Shown piece after piece: positions 19,732 to 27,633 of a stretch of DNA of 64,000 bases. A program made the translations under genes and the position numbers. This stretch comes from Candidatus Tenderia electrophaga. Its GTDB lineage: Bacteria; Pseudomonadota; Gammaproteobacteria; Tenderiales; Tenderiaceae. Position 1 is the stretch's first letter; each line of letters starts with the position of its first letter. The notes beneath the pieces are model-generated. The model ran no database searches and had not been told where the DNA came from. It was given only the letters and a program-made list of their open reading frames with translations. The stretch spans positions 1,922,001-1,986,000 of the forward strand of contig CP013099.1 of NCBI GenBank assembly GCA_001447805.1, in the 5' to 3' direction.

Positions 19732-20613
19732 GTGAGCAGTCAAGCCGGTATTTTAGCCCCCGTACCCAGACACGCCCGTTATCTGATGTTCAGTTTCGAA
19801 TCCGACGCGAGCGCCGCCGCCGAGGCCTTGACGCCGCTGTTGGAGGTGGTGGACGGTGAAGACACTGTGGTTGGCTTGGGACCGTCCCTGGTGACGGCGC
19901 TGGATGCCGAGATCGCCGGCCTGCGACCGTTTCCCGCCATGGTCGGGTCGGGCTTTGATATCCCGTCCACGCAATACGCGTTATGGTTTTGGCTGCGCGG
20001 CAGTGATCGGGGCGAACTGTATCACCGCTCACGCGTCATCGAACACGCCCTGGCCATGGACTTTCAACTGCAAGAGGTGCTCGATACCTTCCTGCATCGC
20101 GATTGCCGTGATCTGACCGGCTATGTGGACGGCACTGAAAACCCCCAGGGCGAGGCGGCCGTCGCCGCCGCGATTGTACGCGATCAGGGCGCGGGCCTGG
20201 ACGGCGCCAGCTTCGTCGTGGTGCAGCAGTGGCTGCACAATCTGGAGATCTTCGAGGCCATGAGTCCGCTTGAACAGGATATGTCTGTCGGTCGGCGCAA
20301 ACGCGACAACGAAGAGTTGACCGAAGCCCCCGAGTCCTCCCACGTCAAACGTACCGCCCAGGAGAGTTTCGCTCCGGAGGCCTTCATGGTCAGGCGCTCC
20401 ATGCCCTGGACCGAGGGCAACGACGCCGGTCTCAACTTCGTCGCCTTCGGCCATTCCTTGGACGCCTTCGAGGTGATGCTGGCGCGTATGGCCGGCCACG
20501 AAGACGGTATTACCGATGCCTTGTTCAACTACACCCGGCCGGTTTCCGGCGGCTACTATTGGTGTCCGCCCATGGCGGCGGGCAGGCTCGACCTGCGCGC
20601 CTTGAACGCCTGA
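19732..20613 (+). CDS. Dyp-type peroxidase
   Basis: 293 residues. The GxxDG motif appears as TGYVDGTENPQG and holds the distal Asp. The region SHVKRT carries the likely proximal His, followed by VRRSMPW with the conserved Arg. It is a haem peroxidase of the YfeX/TyrA-like class; no Tat signal is present, so it should be cytoplasmic. The start is GTG, with AAGGAG upstream. I see no encapsulin gene or encapsulin-targeting tail. Confidence 0.92.
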   Translation: MSSQAGILAPVPRHARYLMFSFESDASAAAEALTPLLEVVDGEDTVVGLGPSLVTALDAEIAGLRPFPAMVGSGFDIPSTQYALWFWLRGSDRGELYHRSRVIEHALAMDFQLQEVLDTFLHRDCRDLTGYVDGTENPQGEAAVAAAIVRDQGAGLDGASFVVVQQWLHNLEIFEAMSPLEQDMSVGRRKRDNEELTEAPESSHVKRTAQESFAPEAFMVRRSMPWTEGNDAGLNFVAFGHSLDAFEVMLARMAGHEDGITDALFNYTRPVSGGYYWCPPMAAGRLDLRALNA

Positions 20614-20639
20614 GCGTCGGCCGCTGCCGTTACCCTGTC

Positions 20640-20834
20640 TTAAACTGATTCCACCCGGGCTAGCACGTCGATGCCAAACCCTGGCTTGAACCTGACCGAA
20701 AGATTGGGGTGGGTGTTGATGGCGCCGGGCATCGCCAGCGGCGTATTGGCCGCTCTCCAGATACGCAGGTCGTTCTGGTGACATTGATTCGCCGTGTCCA
20801 CACCTATCGTGTACAGCTTCGATGCACAGGCCAC
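20640..20834 (-). pseudogene. Possible gene remnant (3' end), unidentified
   Basis: A 64-codon open frame ending NLSVRFKPGFGIDVLARVES then V and stop reads like a genuine protein C-terminus. Upstream on the same strand (20835-20990) protein-like segments continue only in other frames. I do not recognise the family. It may be a decayed gene, or chance. The stretch 20614-21044 otherwise holds only the upstream region of the oxidase gene. Confidence 0.25.
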
Positions 20835-20949
20835 ATCCGTGGCCTAGTGCTACTTGGGTATGGGTCAGGCGGTATCGGCCTGATGCAGCGCATCGTTGCG
20901 CGCTTACTTCGAACCCATGGTGCCCCGAAATAGTCGCGATGATCAGCGA

Positions 20950-20963
20950 TTGCGAAATATCAA
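20950..20963. promoter_or_regulatory. FNR/Anr-like box upstream of the cbb3 oxidase fusion
   Basis: TTGCG-AAAT-ATCAA matches the FNR/Anr consensus TTGAT-N4-ATCAA at 8 of 10 positions with the correct 4-base spacing. It lies 82 bases before the GTG start. cbb3 oxidase genes are commonly activated by FNR/Anr at low oxygen, so the position fits. One half-site is weak, so this is tentative. Confidence 0.4.
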
Positions 20964-21044
20964 AGCCCCATCCCCGTGCCCCCTCCATAATCATGTGCTG
21001 TTGTTTGTTGAACGCTACATGTCAGGTTGGAAAGGAGGGGACTC

Positions 21045-23942
21045 GTGAGCGAACACAGTCAGGACGCAGCACCGCAGTTAGTCAATAAAAAACTTATCAG
21101 GCATTGGCTGTGGTGGGGCTTGGCCTGGCTGACCGTGTTTCCACTTCTCGGATTGCTGGTCTCCATCAAATTCCATAACCCCGGCTTTCTCGGCGAGACC
21201 GCCTGGCTGACCTTCGGCCGCATGCGCCCGGTACATGTCAACGGCGTGATCTTCGGCGCCTTTTCCACACCGGTGCTGGGCATGCTGTATTACCTGGTAC
21301 CGCGCCTGTGCGGCCGCCCCATGGCCAAAGAGGCCTGGGGCTGGTGGGCCCTGATCGGTTGGAACGTGTTTCTCATTACCGGCTCCATCTCGTTGTTGCT
21401 GGGTTACAACCTGGGCTTCGAGGCGGACGAGTTCGAGTGGCCCTTCAATATCCTGCGTTGGCTGGTATTGGCGCTGATCGGCGGCCAGGTGTTGGTGACC
21501 ATCTTCAAGCGCCGCGAGGGCGGTTTCTACGTTTCTCTCTGGTATACCATTGCTGCCCTGGTGTGGACCCTGATGAACCTGGTGCTGGGCAATGTGATTT
21601 TGCCCTATATGGAGATGTCGGGCATCAGCAATGCCGCCCTGCACGGGCTTTATATCCACTATGTGGTGGGTTTGTGGATCACCCCGGCGGGATTGGCGAT
21701 TATGTATTATTTCGTGCCGCTGGCGACCCATAATCCGTTGTTTAGCCACCGTCTGTCGTTGTTGGGCTTCTGGACGCTGGCCTTTTTCTATCCCTTCGTC
21801 GGTACCCATCACTACTTGTTCAGCCCCATCCCCTATCACAATCAGACCATTTCCATCGTCACCAGCATGTTGTTGATCATCCCCGTATGGGCGGTGGTCA
21901 CCAATCTGTTCGGCACGGCCCTGGGGCGCTGGGGCGCCATCGCCGGCGGCAAGGACGGTGACAGTTACGGTGCTAAGTTTCTGCTGTTGGGCGTTTTGTA
22001 CTACCTGCTCGGCTGTTTTCAGGGCTCGGTCGAGGCCCTGCGGCGCATGCAAGAGCTGACCCATTTTAACGATTTCGTCATCTCGCATTCCCATGCCACT
22101 GTGTTCGGCACGTTTATCGTCTCGGTGGTAGGGGCCATGTACTACCTCTGGCCGCGGCTCACCGGCCGCCAGTTATGGAGCGCACGCCTGGCCAGCTGGC
22201 ATTTTTGGCTCACCGTGGCCGGGTCGGCGGTAATGTTGTTGGGCCTGACGGCGCAGGGCTTTGTGCAGGGCAGTATGCTGGAGTATGGCGCTAATTTCGT
22301 CGATTCGGTGGTCACTATGAAGCCCTGGTGGCTGGGGCGCACCCTGGCGGGGGCCACCATGGATATCGGTTTTCTGCTGATGGTGATCAACTTCGTTCAG
22401 ACCGCCCGCCACGGCAAGCCGGTGCAGCCGGAAGACAAGGAACACGAGGCCCTGGAGGCGCGCCCGGCGCGCGAGAGCGTGAGCTGGTTTGGGCGGCCGT
22501 CCTCGGTGTTCATCGTCGCCGGCATCGGCTTCTTTTTCGCCGCCGTGGTGGTGCAGGGCATCATGCCCTCGTTGCTGCCCGAGACCGCCATTCCCGAAGT
22601 GGCCGAGGCGCGCACCGGCAAGACCATCCAAGTGACCGATTATACCGAGCAGGAACAGCGCGGCCGGGAGATCTATATTCGTGACGGCTGTTGGTATTGC
22701 CACTCCCAGTACATCCGGCCGGTGACCGGGGAGACGCAGCGCTGGGGACCGGTGTCCCAGGCCGGAGAATATGTCTTCGACCAGCCCCATCTGCTCAGTA
22801 CCCGCCGCATTGGTCCCGATCTGACCCGTGTGGGTCGCCGCTACGACGACACTTGGCACGCCGCCCATTACTGGGATCCGCGCGCGGTGGTGCCGGACTC
22901 CATCATGCCGCGTTTCCCGTGGTTGTATAAACAGGAGGGCGACGGCGCGCCGCAATTGAACGCCGATGGCAAGGCCTTGGTGGCCTATCTCCAGCGCCTG
23001 GGTACCAACATCGGGGATTGGCGCGAGACCTTTATGCCCACCCGCCTCAACGCCGGGGCCGCCGTGCGCCTGCAAGGTGAGGAGCAAGAGCAACTGGTGG
23101 GCCTGGGGCAAGAGGTCTATGCGCGGCGCTGCATCGGTTGCCATGGGGCCAAGGGCGACGGACAGGGCCCGGCGGCCCAATTTCTTGAGCCCAAGCCGCG
23201 TGACTTCACGGCCGGCAAGTTCAAGTTCCGCTCGACCCGTGGCGGCCCCAATTCCTTGCCCTCGGACGAGGACCTGTTCGTTACCATCAGCCACGGCCTG
23301 TGGGGCACGGCCATGCCGCCCTGGTACAAGATCTCGGTGGATGAGCGCCTGGCGGTCATTCAGTATCTCAAGACCTTTTCCGAACGCTGGCAACAGGAAA
23401 CAGTCAATCCGTCGGTCGACATTCCACCCGAACCGGACGTGACTGCGGAGTCCATCGCCCAGGGGCGACAGCAGTTCATGAATATCTGCTTTACCTGCCA
23501 TGGCAAGACCGGCGAGGGCGACGGCCCCCTGGCGACCAGCCTCACTGACGACTGGGGCAATCCCGTCACGCCCGCCAATTTCACCCTGCCGGCCGGTGTT
23601 GCGGGCGGGGTGAAATTGGGCCACGATGGTGAGCACCTGTTCGAGACCATCATGACCGGGGTCGGGGCCACGCCCATGCCGCCCTTTGCCGGCAGTTTCG
23701 ACGGCAAAGCGATCTGGAATATTGTCCATTTCGTGCAGTCGCTGCGCATCGATGCCCAGATGGAGACGCTCAGGGACAAGGGCCTGGCCGAGGCCCAAAG
23801 GGGCGATGCCCGTCGCCGTCTGTGGGCCTCCCTGTCACAGGCGGCGGGGCGCGGTGATATTGCCGAGGCGGTCTGGCAGAGTCGCGACAACAGTCAATTG
23901 GCCGGCCTGGGCCGGGGCGACAGTGAGAGGAAGGCACAATGA
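21045..23942 (+). CDS. Fused cbb3-type cytochrome c oxidase: CcoN-CcoO plus two cytochrome c domains
   Basis: 965 residues. The first ~460 form a multi-helix CcoN-like haem-copper subunit with histidines at RPVHVNG, LYIHYVVG, GTHHYLF (likely CuB pair) and ISHSHATVFG. One membrane helix (IVAGIGFFFAAVVVQGIM) then leads into a CcoO mono-haem domain with CWYCH at 549 and SQYIRPVTGE. Two further cytochrome c domains follow, CIGCH at 696 and CFTCH at 815, resembling the two haem domains of CcoP but without its membrane anchor. All oxidase haems and CuB would thus sit on one chain. GTG 21045 has AGGAGGGG upstream. It is a terminal oxidase pumping protons at low oxygen. Confidence 0.88.
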   Translation: MSEHSQDAAPQLVNKKLIRHWLWWGLAWLTVFPLLGLLVSIKFHNPGFLGETAWLTFGRMRPVHVNGVIFGAFSTPVLGMLYYLVPRLCGRPMAKEAWGWWALIGWNVFLITGSISLLLGYNLGFEADEFEWPFNILRWLVLALIGGQVLVTIFKRREGGFYVSLWYTIAALVWTLMNLVLGNVILPYMEMSGISNAALHGLYIHYVVGLWITPAGLAIMYYFVPLATHNPLFSHRLSLLGFWTLAFFYPFVGTHHYLFSPIPYHNQTISIVTSMLLIIPVWAVVTNLFGTALGRWGAIAGGKDGDSYGAKFLLLGVLYYLLGCFQGSVEALRRMQELTHFNDFVISHSHATVFGTFIVSVVGAMYYLWPRLTGRQLWSARLASWHFWLTVAGSAVMLLGLTAQGFVQGSMLEYGANFVDSVVTMKPWWLGRTLAGATMDIGFLLMVINFVQTARHGKPVQPEDKEHEALEARPARESVSWFGRPSSVFIVAGIGFFFAAVVVQGIMPSLLPETAIPEVAEARTGKTIQVTDYTEQEQRGREIYIRDGCWYCHSQYIRPVTGETQRWGPVSQAGEYVFDQPHLLSTRRIGPDLTRVGRRYDDTWHAAHYWDPRAVVPDSIMPRFPWLYKQEGDGAPQLNADGKALVAYLQRLGTNIGDWRETFMPTRLNAGAAVRLQGEEQEQLVGLGQEVYARRCIGCHGAKGDGQGPAAQFLEPKPRDFTAGKFKFRSTRGGPNSLPSDEDLFVTISHGLWGTAMPPWYKISVDERLAVIQYLKTFSERWQQETVNPSVDIPPEPDVTAESIAQGRQQFMNICFTCHGKTGEGDGPLATSLTDDWGNPVTPANFTLPAGVAGGVKLGHDGEHLFETIMTGVGATPMPPFAGSFDGKAIWNIVHFVQSLRIDAQMETLRDKGLAEAQRGDARRRLWASLSQAAGRGDIAEAVWQSRDNSQLAGLGRGDSERKAQ

Positions 23943-24157
23943 CGCAACAAGGCAAGGCGCGTGAAGATCAATCGGTCGATCGGCGTTTTCAGGACGCGGA
24001 GAAACGAACTGAGGCCAAGCAGGCCTATATCTATAAGGACTCTGGTCTGGTGGAAAACCATGGTTATGTCCCGCGCTGGCTGATACTGGTGGCGGTAGGA
24101 CTGTTGATCTGGGGCGCCTACTATTTGTATGCCTATTGGCAGTCACCCGGGGGCTGA
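23939..24157 (+). CDS. Small membrane subunit of the cbb3 oxidase (CcoQ/CcoP-anchor-like)
   Basis: 72 residues. It overlaps the oxidase fusion by four bases (ATGA), so it is translationally coupled. It has a charged N-terminal half and one membrane helix (WLILVAVGLLIWGAYYLYAYW). The segment GLVENHGYVPRWL before the helix is reminiscent of the N-terminal anchor of CcoP (GI.E.DNPLPRWW). I infer that it supplies the membrane anchor or assembly subunit that the fused cytochrome domains lack. The match is short, so the homology is not certain. Confidence 0.7.
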   Translation: MTQQGKAREDQSVDRRFQDAEKRTEAKQAYIYKDSGLVENHGYVPRWLILVAVGLLIWGAYYLYAYWQSPGG

Positions 24158-24162
24158 GCCCC

Positions 24163-25140
24163 TCATTGAGCGTGGGCGCTGTGGGCCGTGGCCGCCGCTG
24201 ATGGCTGGGCATCCTGGGCGCAGCGAAAGCCTACATCGTCCAGCCGGCTGTTCGGTCTAAGGTTGAAACGATACGCCGCACGCAGAAACAGATGCAGGGC
24301 ATAGTGGCCTTCGCGGCCCCAGGCGCCGCCACGGATGACGCGGAACTGCTTACCGAAAGCGGCGCTGACCTCATGCGACCCGGGGTAGGCCTGGTACCAG
24401 TCGGCCACCCATTCAGCGACATTGCCGCCCATGTCCATGACGCCGTAGGGTGAGCGATCGTCCGGATAGGTGCCCACCGGCGCGACGCCGTCTTCCCAGT
24501 ACTCGTCGCCGCTGTTGCTGTAGCCAGCGTGCCATTGGTCGCCCCAGGGGAATTCATTGGCATGGCTACCACGAGCCGCCTTTTCCCACTCCGCTTCGGT
24601 GGGCAGGCGCTTGCCGGCCCAGTCGCAATAGTCGTGGGCGTCGTGCCAGCTCACTTCAATGACGGGCAGGGTGTCCAGATAGCCAAGGCGATTGTCGATG
24701 GCCTTGAGCAGACCGGCGTGGTCCAGCGTGCGGCTGTCTACATCGATCCTGAAGATATCCGCCACCAAGGCGCGCAGGCGGCCGTCGTCGAGTTTGCCGA
24801 TGTCGCCTTTGCGCAGACTCAACACGTAACCGTTGCTGAGCCAGTAAGGCGGCGGCGGGTGGCCGGTGGCGGCGATGAATGCGCGATAGTCGGCATTCGT
24901 CACTTCATAACGGTCGATGCGAAAGGCGGGGAGATCGACCGGATGCTGCGGGTGTTCATCCAGGTACAGCGGCTTGATGTTGCCGTATTCCGGGCCGTTC
25001 TTCTCCGTGTCGAGCTTGTCGCTGCCCATTATAAAAGTGCCGGCCGGCACAAGTACGGTATCGTCCTTGGCTGTCGCAGTCGCCGCTGTAAGCAGTGCAA
25101 CAAGCGCTATTGAACCAAGCTGTAGTCCGGTATTATTCAT
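24163..25140 (-). CDS. Secreted FGE/SUMF1-domain protein
   Basis: 325 residues with a signal peptide (GSIALVALLTAATATA). The FGE-sulfatase domain shows VPAGTFIMGSDKLDTEKNGP, YCDWAGKRLPTEAEWEKAAR, GNVAEWVADWYQAYPG and FRVIRGGAWGREGHYA. The catalytic Cys pair of true formylglycine-generating enzymes is absent; only one Cys occurs late, in GFRCAQ. It is therefore more likely a non-FGE relative, such as a structural or NirV-like periplasmic protein. GGAGGG precedes the ATG at 25140. The stop lies 5 bases from that of the convergent oxidase subunit. Confidence 0.8.
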   Translation of the reverse strand: MNNTGLQLGSIALVALLTAATATAKDDTVLVPAGTFIMGSDKLDTEKNGPEYGNIKPLYLDEHPQHPVDLPAFRIDRYEVTNADYRAFIAATGHPPPPYWLSNGYVLSLRKGDIGKLDDGRLRALVADIFRIDVDSRTLDHAGLLKAIDNRLGYLDTLPVIEVSWHDAHDYCDWAGKRLPTEAEWEKAARGSHANEFPWGDQWHAGYSNSGDEYWEDGVAPVGTYPDDRSPYGVMDMGGNVAEWVADWYQAYPGSHEVSAAFGKQFRVIRGGAWGREGHYALHLFLRAAYRFNLRPNSRLDDVGFRCAQDAQPSAAATAHSAHAQ

Positions 25141-25322
25141 GACAGCCCTCCCCCCAAGAGATGTTTTTTGAAATAGTGTCGTCACCCATAACCTATCGCG
25201 TCGCTCGGGAAATTTCCAGGGCATGGTTTATCTGGGTCATGGGGAACTATTGCGCCGCCGGGCCGCCTAATCGACAACGCCGTGATAATGGGCACTATGT
25301 TAGTATTTCATTTGTCTAATCA

Positions 25323-25410
25323 TTTCCCGGGCGCGTGCGCGACGCTGTTTAAAAAGACACACCAAAAGAGGGGGTTTTCTCTTTTCCCGGGCGCGTGCGC
25401 GGCGCTGTTT
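25323..25410. repeat. Two-copy 28-base direct repeat upstream of the desaturase gene
   Basis: TTTCCCGGGCGCGTGCGC followed by GACGCTGTTT at 25323-25350 recurs at 25383-25410 with a single A-to-G difference, exactly 60 bases later. The unit contains CCCGGG and GCGCGTGCGC. The second copy ends 94 bases before the desaturase start. The helical phase fits side-by-side binding of a regulator, but a short tandem duplication is equally possible. Confidence 0.6.
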
Positions 25411-25504
25411 TTGACGATAATGGCCTTGGCTTGATCCATGCCGCTGAAATGCATCGCGATCTGAACTATCCTGCAAGCAATACGATAAACTATCCGAGGT
25501 TTTA

Positions 25505-26692
25505 ATGATTAACGGTCTTCTCGATTTGTCCATCTGGGAAATGGTCGGCGCCACGCTGATCCTCACCCATCTGACAATCATCAGCGTCACGGTATTCCTG
25601 CATCGTCACCAGGCGCACCGCGCGCTGGAACTGCATCCGCTCCCAAGCCACCTGTTTCGCTTTTGGCTGTGGCTGAGCACCGGCATGCGGACCAAAGAAT
25701 GGGTGGCGATCCACCGCAAGCACCACGTCAAATGCGAAACCGAGGAGGATCCCCACAGTCCCCAGGTGCTGGGAATTAAAAAGGTTTTATGGCAGGGGGC
25801 CGAGCTGTATCGCGAAGCAGCCGAGGTGACTGAGACCCTGGATAAATACGGCAAAGGTACACCTGATGACTGGCTGGAACGAAATGTCTATCGCCACAGC
25901 TTTGCCGGCATCGGCCTGATGCTGCTGGCCGATGTACTTATGTTCGGTGTGGCCGGGGTCACCGTCTGGGCCGTGCAGATGCTCTGGATTCCCTTCTGGG
26001 CCGCCGGGGTGATCAACGGGATCGGCCATTACTGGGGCTATCGCAATTACGAATGTCCCGATGCCGCCACCAATATCGTGCCCTGGGGCATACTCATCGG
26101 CGGCGAAGAGCTGCACAATAATCATCACACCTATCCCAACTCGGCGCGGCTGTCCTCCAAGCGCTGGGAATTCGATATCGGTTGGCTCTACATCCGCGTG
26201 TTGGAAATGCTGGGCCTGGCACGGGTGAAAAAGGTGGCGCGCCTGCCCCAGCTGGGTCAGCCCAAGTCTGCCTTGGATATGGATTCGGTACGTGCCGTGT
26301 TGTCCAATCGCTTTCAGGTAATGGCGCGCTATTCCCGCGATGTGATCGTGCCGGTCTGCCGTATGGAGGCACAGCGTTCATGCGCCAACTCCCGCGCTTG
26401 CGCGTGGCTGAAACGCGCGCGCAAAGCCCTGGTGCGCAATGAAGCGCTACTGGATTCGCGCGACCGGCAGGCCTTGTCCCAGGCGCTTGAGAACAGCGAA
26501 CAGCTGCAAGTGGTGTACAGCTTCAAACAGCGTCTTCAGAAGATCTGGGAACGCTCCGGCACGCACTCGGCGACCCCTTTGGCGGATTTGCAGGAGTGGT
26601 GCCGGCAGGCAGAGGCCACCGGTGTCGCCATGCTGGGAGAGTTCGCCGGTCGGCTGCACCGCTACACCCTGGAGAACGCCGCTGCACGCTAG
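25505..26692 (+). CDS. Acyl-CoA/acyl-lipid fatty acid desaturase
   Basis: 395 residues with two pairs of hydrophobic segments. It has the three histidine boxes of a membrane di-iron desaturase: HRHQAHRAL, HRKHH, and HNNHH (ELHNNHHTYPNSARLSSK). These match the delta-9 type acyl-CoA desaturase group. It should introduce a cis double bond into membrane fatty acids. The C-terminal ~120 residues extend beyond the usual domain and look helical and basic. The gene is monocistronic; a 60-base-period direct repeat lies in its upstream region. Confidence 0.9.
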   Translation: MINGLLDLSIWEMVGATLILTHLTIISVTVFLHRHQAHRALELHPLPSHLFRFWLWLSTGMRTKEWVAIHRKHHVKCETEEDPHSPQVLGIKKVLWQGAELYREAAEVTETLDKYGKGTPDDWLERNVYRHSFAGIGLMLLADVLMFGVAGVTVWAVQMLWIPFWAAGVINGIGHYWGYRNYECPDAATNIVPWGILIGGEELHNNHHTYPNSARLSSKRWEFDIGWLYIRVLEMLGLARVKKVARLPQLGQPKSALDMDSVRAVLSNRFQVMARYSRDVIVPVCRMEAQRSCANSRACAWLKRARKALVRNEALLDSRDRQALSQALENSEQLQVVYSFKQRLQKIWERSGTHSATPLADLQEWCRQAEATGVAMLGEFAGRLHRYTLENAAAR

Positions 26693-26937
26693 ATATTTTG
26701 CCTGCACACAGCGGCTGTTGGCCGGGATGATTTAAGTGTCAAATCATGTCGAACAGGTCTTGTTTTTTGCCCGTCGAGAACTAGATTTAAGTAGGTAGGC
26801 CTGATTAATTCAGGGGGCGGGGGAATCGAGCGTTAGTCAGAGGTTTTCCTACCGGGTAGGTTGCACATACCGTCCTTATTTTTCCCCGCAGAGCGCGCCT
26901 AGCGCTGCCCCCTATCATTTGATGGCAGGTGAACGAT

Positions 26938-27213
26938 ATGGAATCGAGATTGCATCCGCGTGAGCATGTTGATCTCAATGTCAGTCTGATCCGACAGGGA
27001 AGTGTAATGGCCTTGGCCAAAGCGGTCGATCTTAGCCAGGGCGGGGTGGCCATCGAGCAGCCCAAGGTGCCGCTCAACAAGGGCCAAATACTCGATGTTA
27101 ACTTGTCCAGATCCGGCCATCCGCGCGGCACCAGCCTGAATGTGCGCGCCATGGTGATTCATTGCAACCATGACCGGGTGGGACTGATGTTTGCTGATCA
27201 AGTCCGCTTGTGA
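26938..27213 (+). CDS. PilZ domain protein
   Basis: 91 residues starting MESRLHPREHVDLNVSL. Downstream is AVDLSQGGVAIEQPKVPLNK, the D/NxSxxG motif of PilZ domains. The N-terminal RxxxR c-di-GMP motif is imperfect: R at position 4 and R at 8 (RLHPRE) are spaced close to the consensus RxxxR. It probably binds cyclic di-GMP as a single-domain adaptor. CAGGTG precedes the ATG; a GTG three codons earlier (26929) is possible. The 245 bases upstream hold no other gene. A hairpin follows the stop. Confidence 0.85.
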   Translation: MESRLHPREHVDLNVSLIRQGSVMALAKAVDLSQGGVAIEQPKVPLNKGQILDVNLSRSGHPRGTSLNVRAMVIHCNHDRVGLMFADQVRL

Positions 27214-27222
27214 CACTAAATG

Positions 27223-27247
27223 CGCTGAGCGGCACTGCCGCTCAGCG
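27223..27247 (+). terminator. Perfect hairpin after the PilZ gene
   Basis: CGCTGAGCGG-cactg-CCGCTCAGCG forms a 10-base-pair stem ten bases after the PilZ stop. It lacks a following T-run, so it may act as a weak terminator or mRNA-stabilising stem. It also sits just beyond the 3' end of the opposing gene remnant. Confidence 0.5.
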
Positions 27248-27274
27248 TGAGCGCCCACTGGTCTGGATGAGTCG

Positions 27275-27560
27275 TTATTGAAACGGATCAATAAACGGGC
27301 AGATGGCCACGTGATCGCTATTCATTGGGCGGGCGATGGCCATCTTGAGGGCGTCGGCCCCCTGCTGGGCGAAGATGTCATCCACCGTCTCCAGCAGGCG
27401 GGCCTGGTCCGGTGACTTCCAGCTGATCATATGAATGCGCCACAAGGGACTGTAATTGGCATCCCTCGGGCCGAGGCCGCAATACCGGGCTGAAAACCCA
27501 TGGGACCGGTGCCCTGGTGCCGTTTTTGAACTGATACAAATTCACGGCACCGCGCTGTAG
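27275..27560 (-). pseudogene. Frameshifted remnant of a DUF7482-like secreted protein
   Basis: Read on the minus strand, one frame gives DANYSPLWRIHMISWKSPDQ and continues to a stop at 27275. Just upstream, another frame gives GPMGFQPGIAASA, and a third gives VNLYQFKNGTRAP. In order these resemble one continuous protein of the type NLYQF.NG..G.GPMGFQPGIA.S.PGDANYSPLW, as I remember from DUF7482-like proteins. At least one frameshift separates the segments and no proper start was found, so it is a decayed gene. Confidence 0.65.
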
Positions 27561-27633
27561 CGTTCACTCTAGACCGGCGTGCTGGTAAACACCTCATGCA
27601 GACCTTACATGCGTGCGAAATGAATATACGGGC

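Noticed and set aside
24163-25140. True formylglycine-generating enzyme
   Set aside because: The catalytic Cys pair is missing; only one late Cys is present and no sulfatase gene is near.
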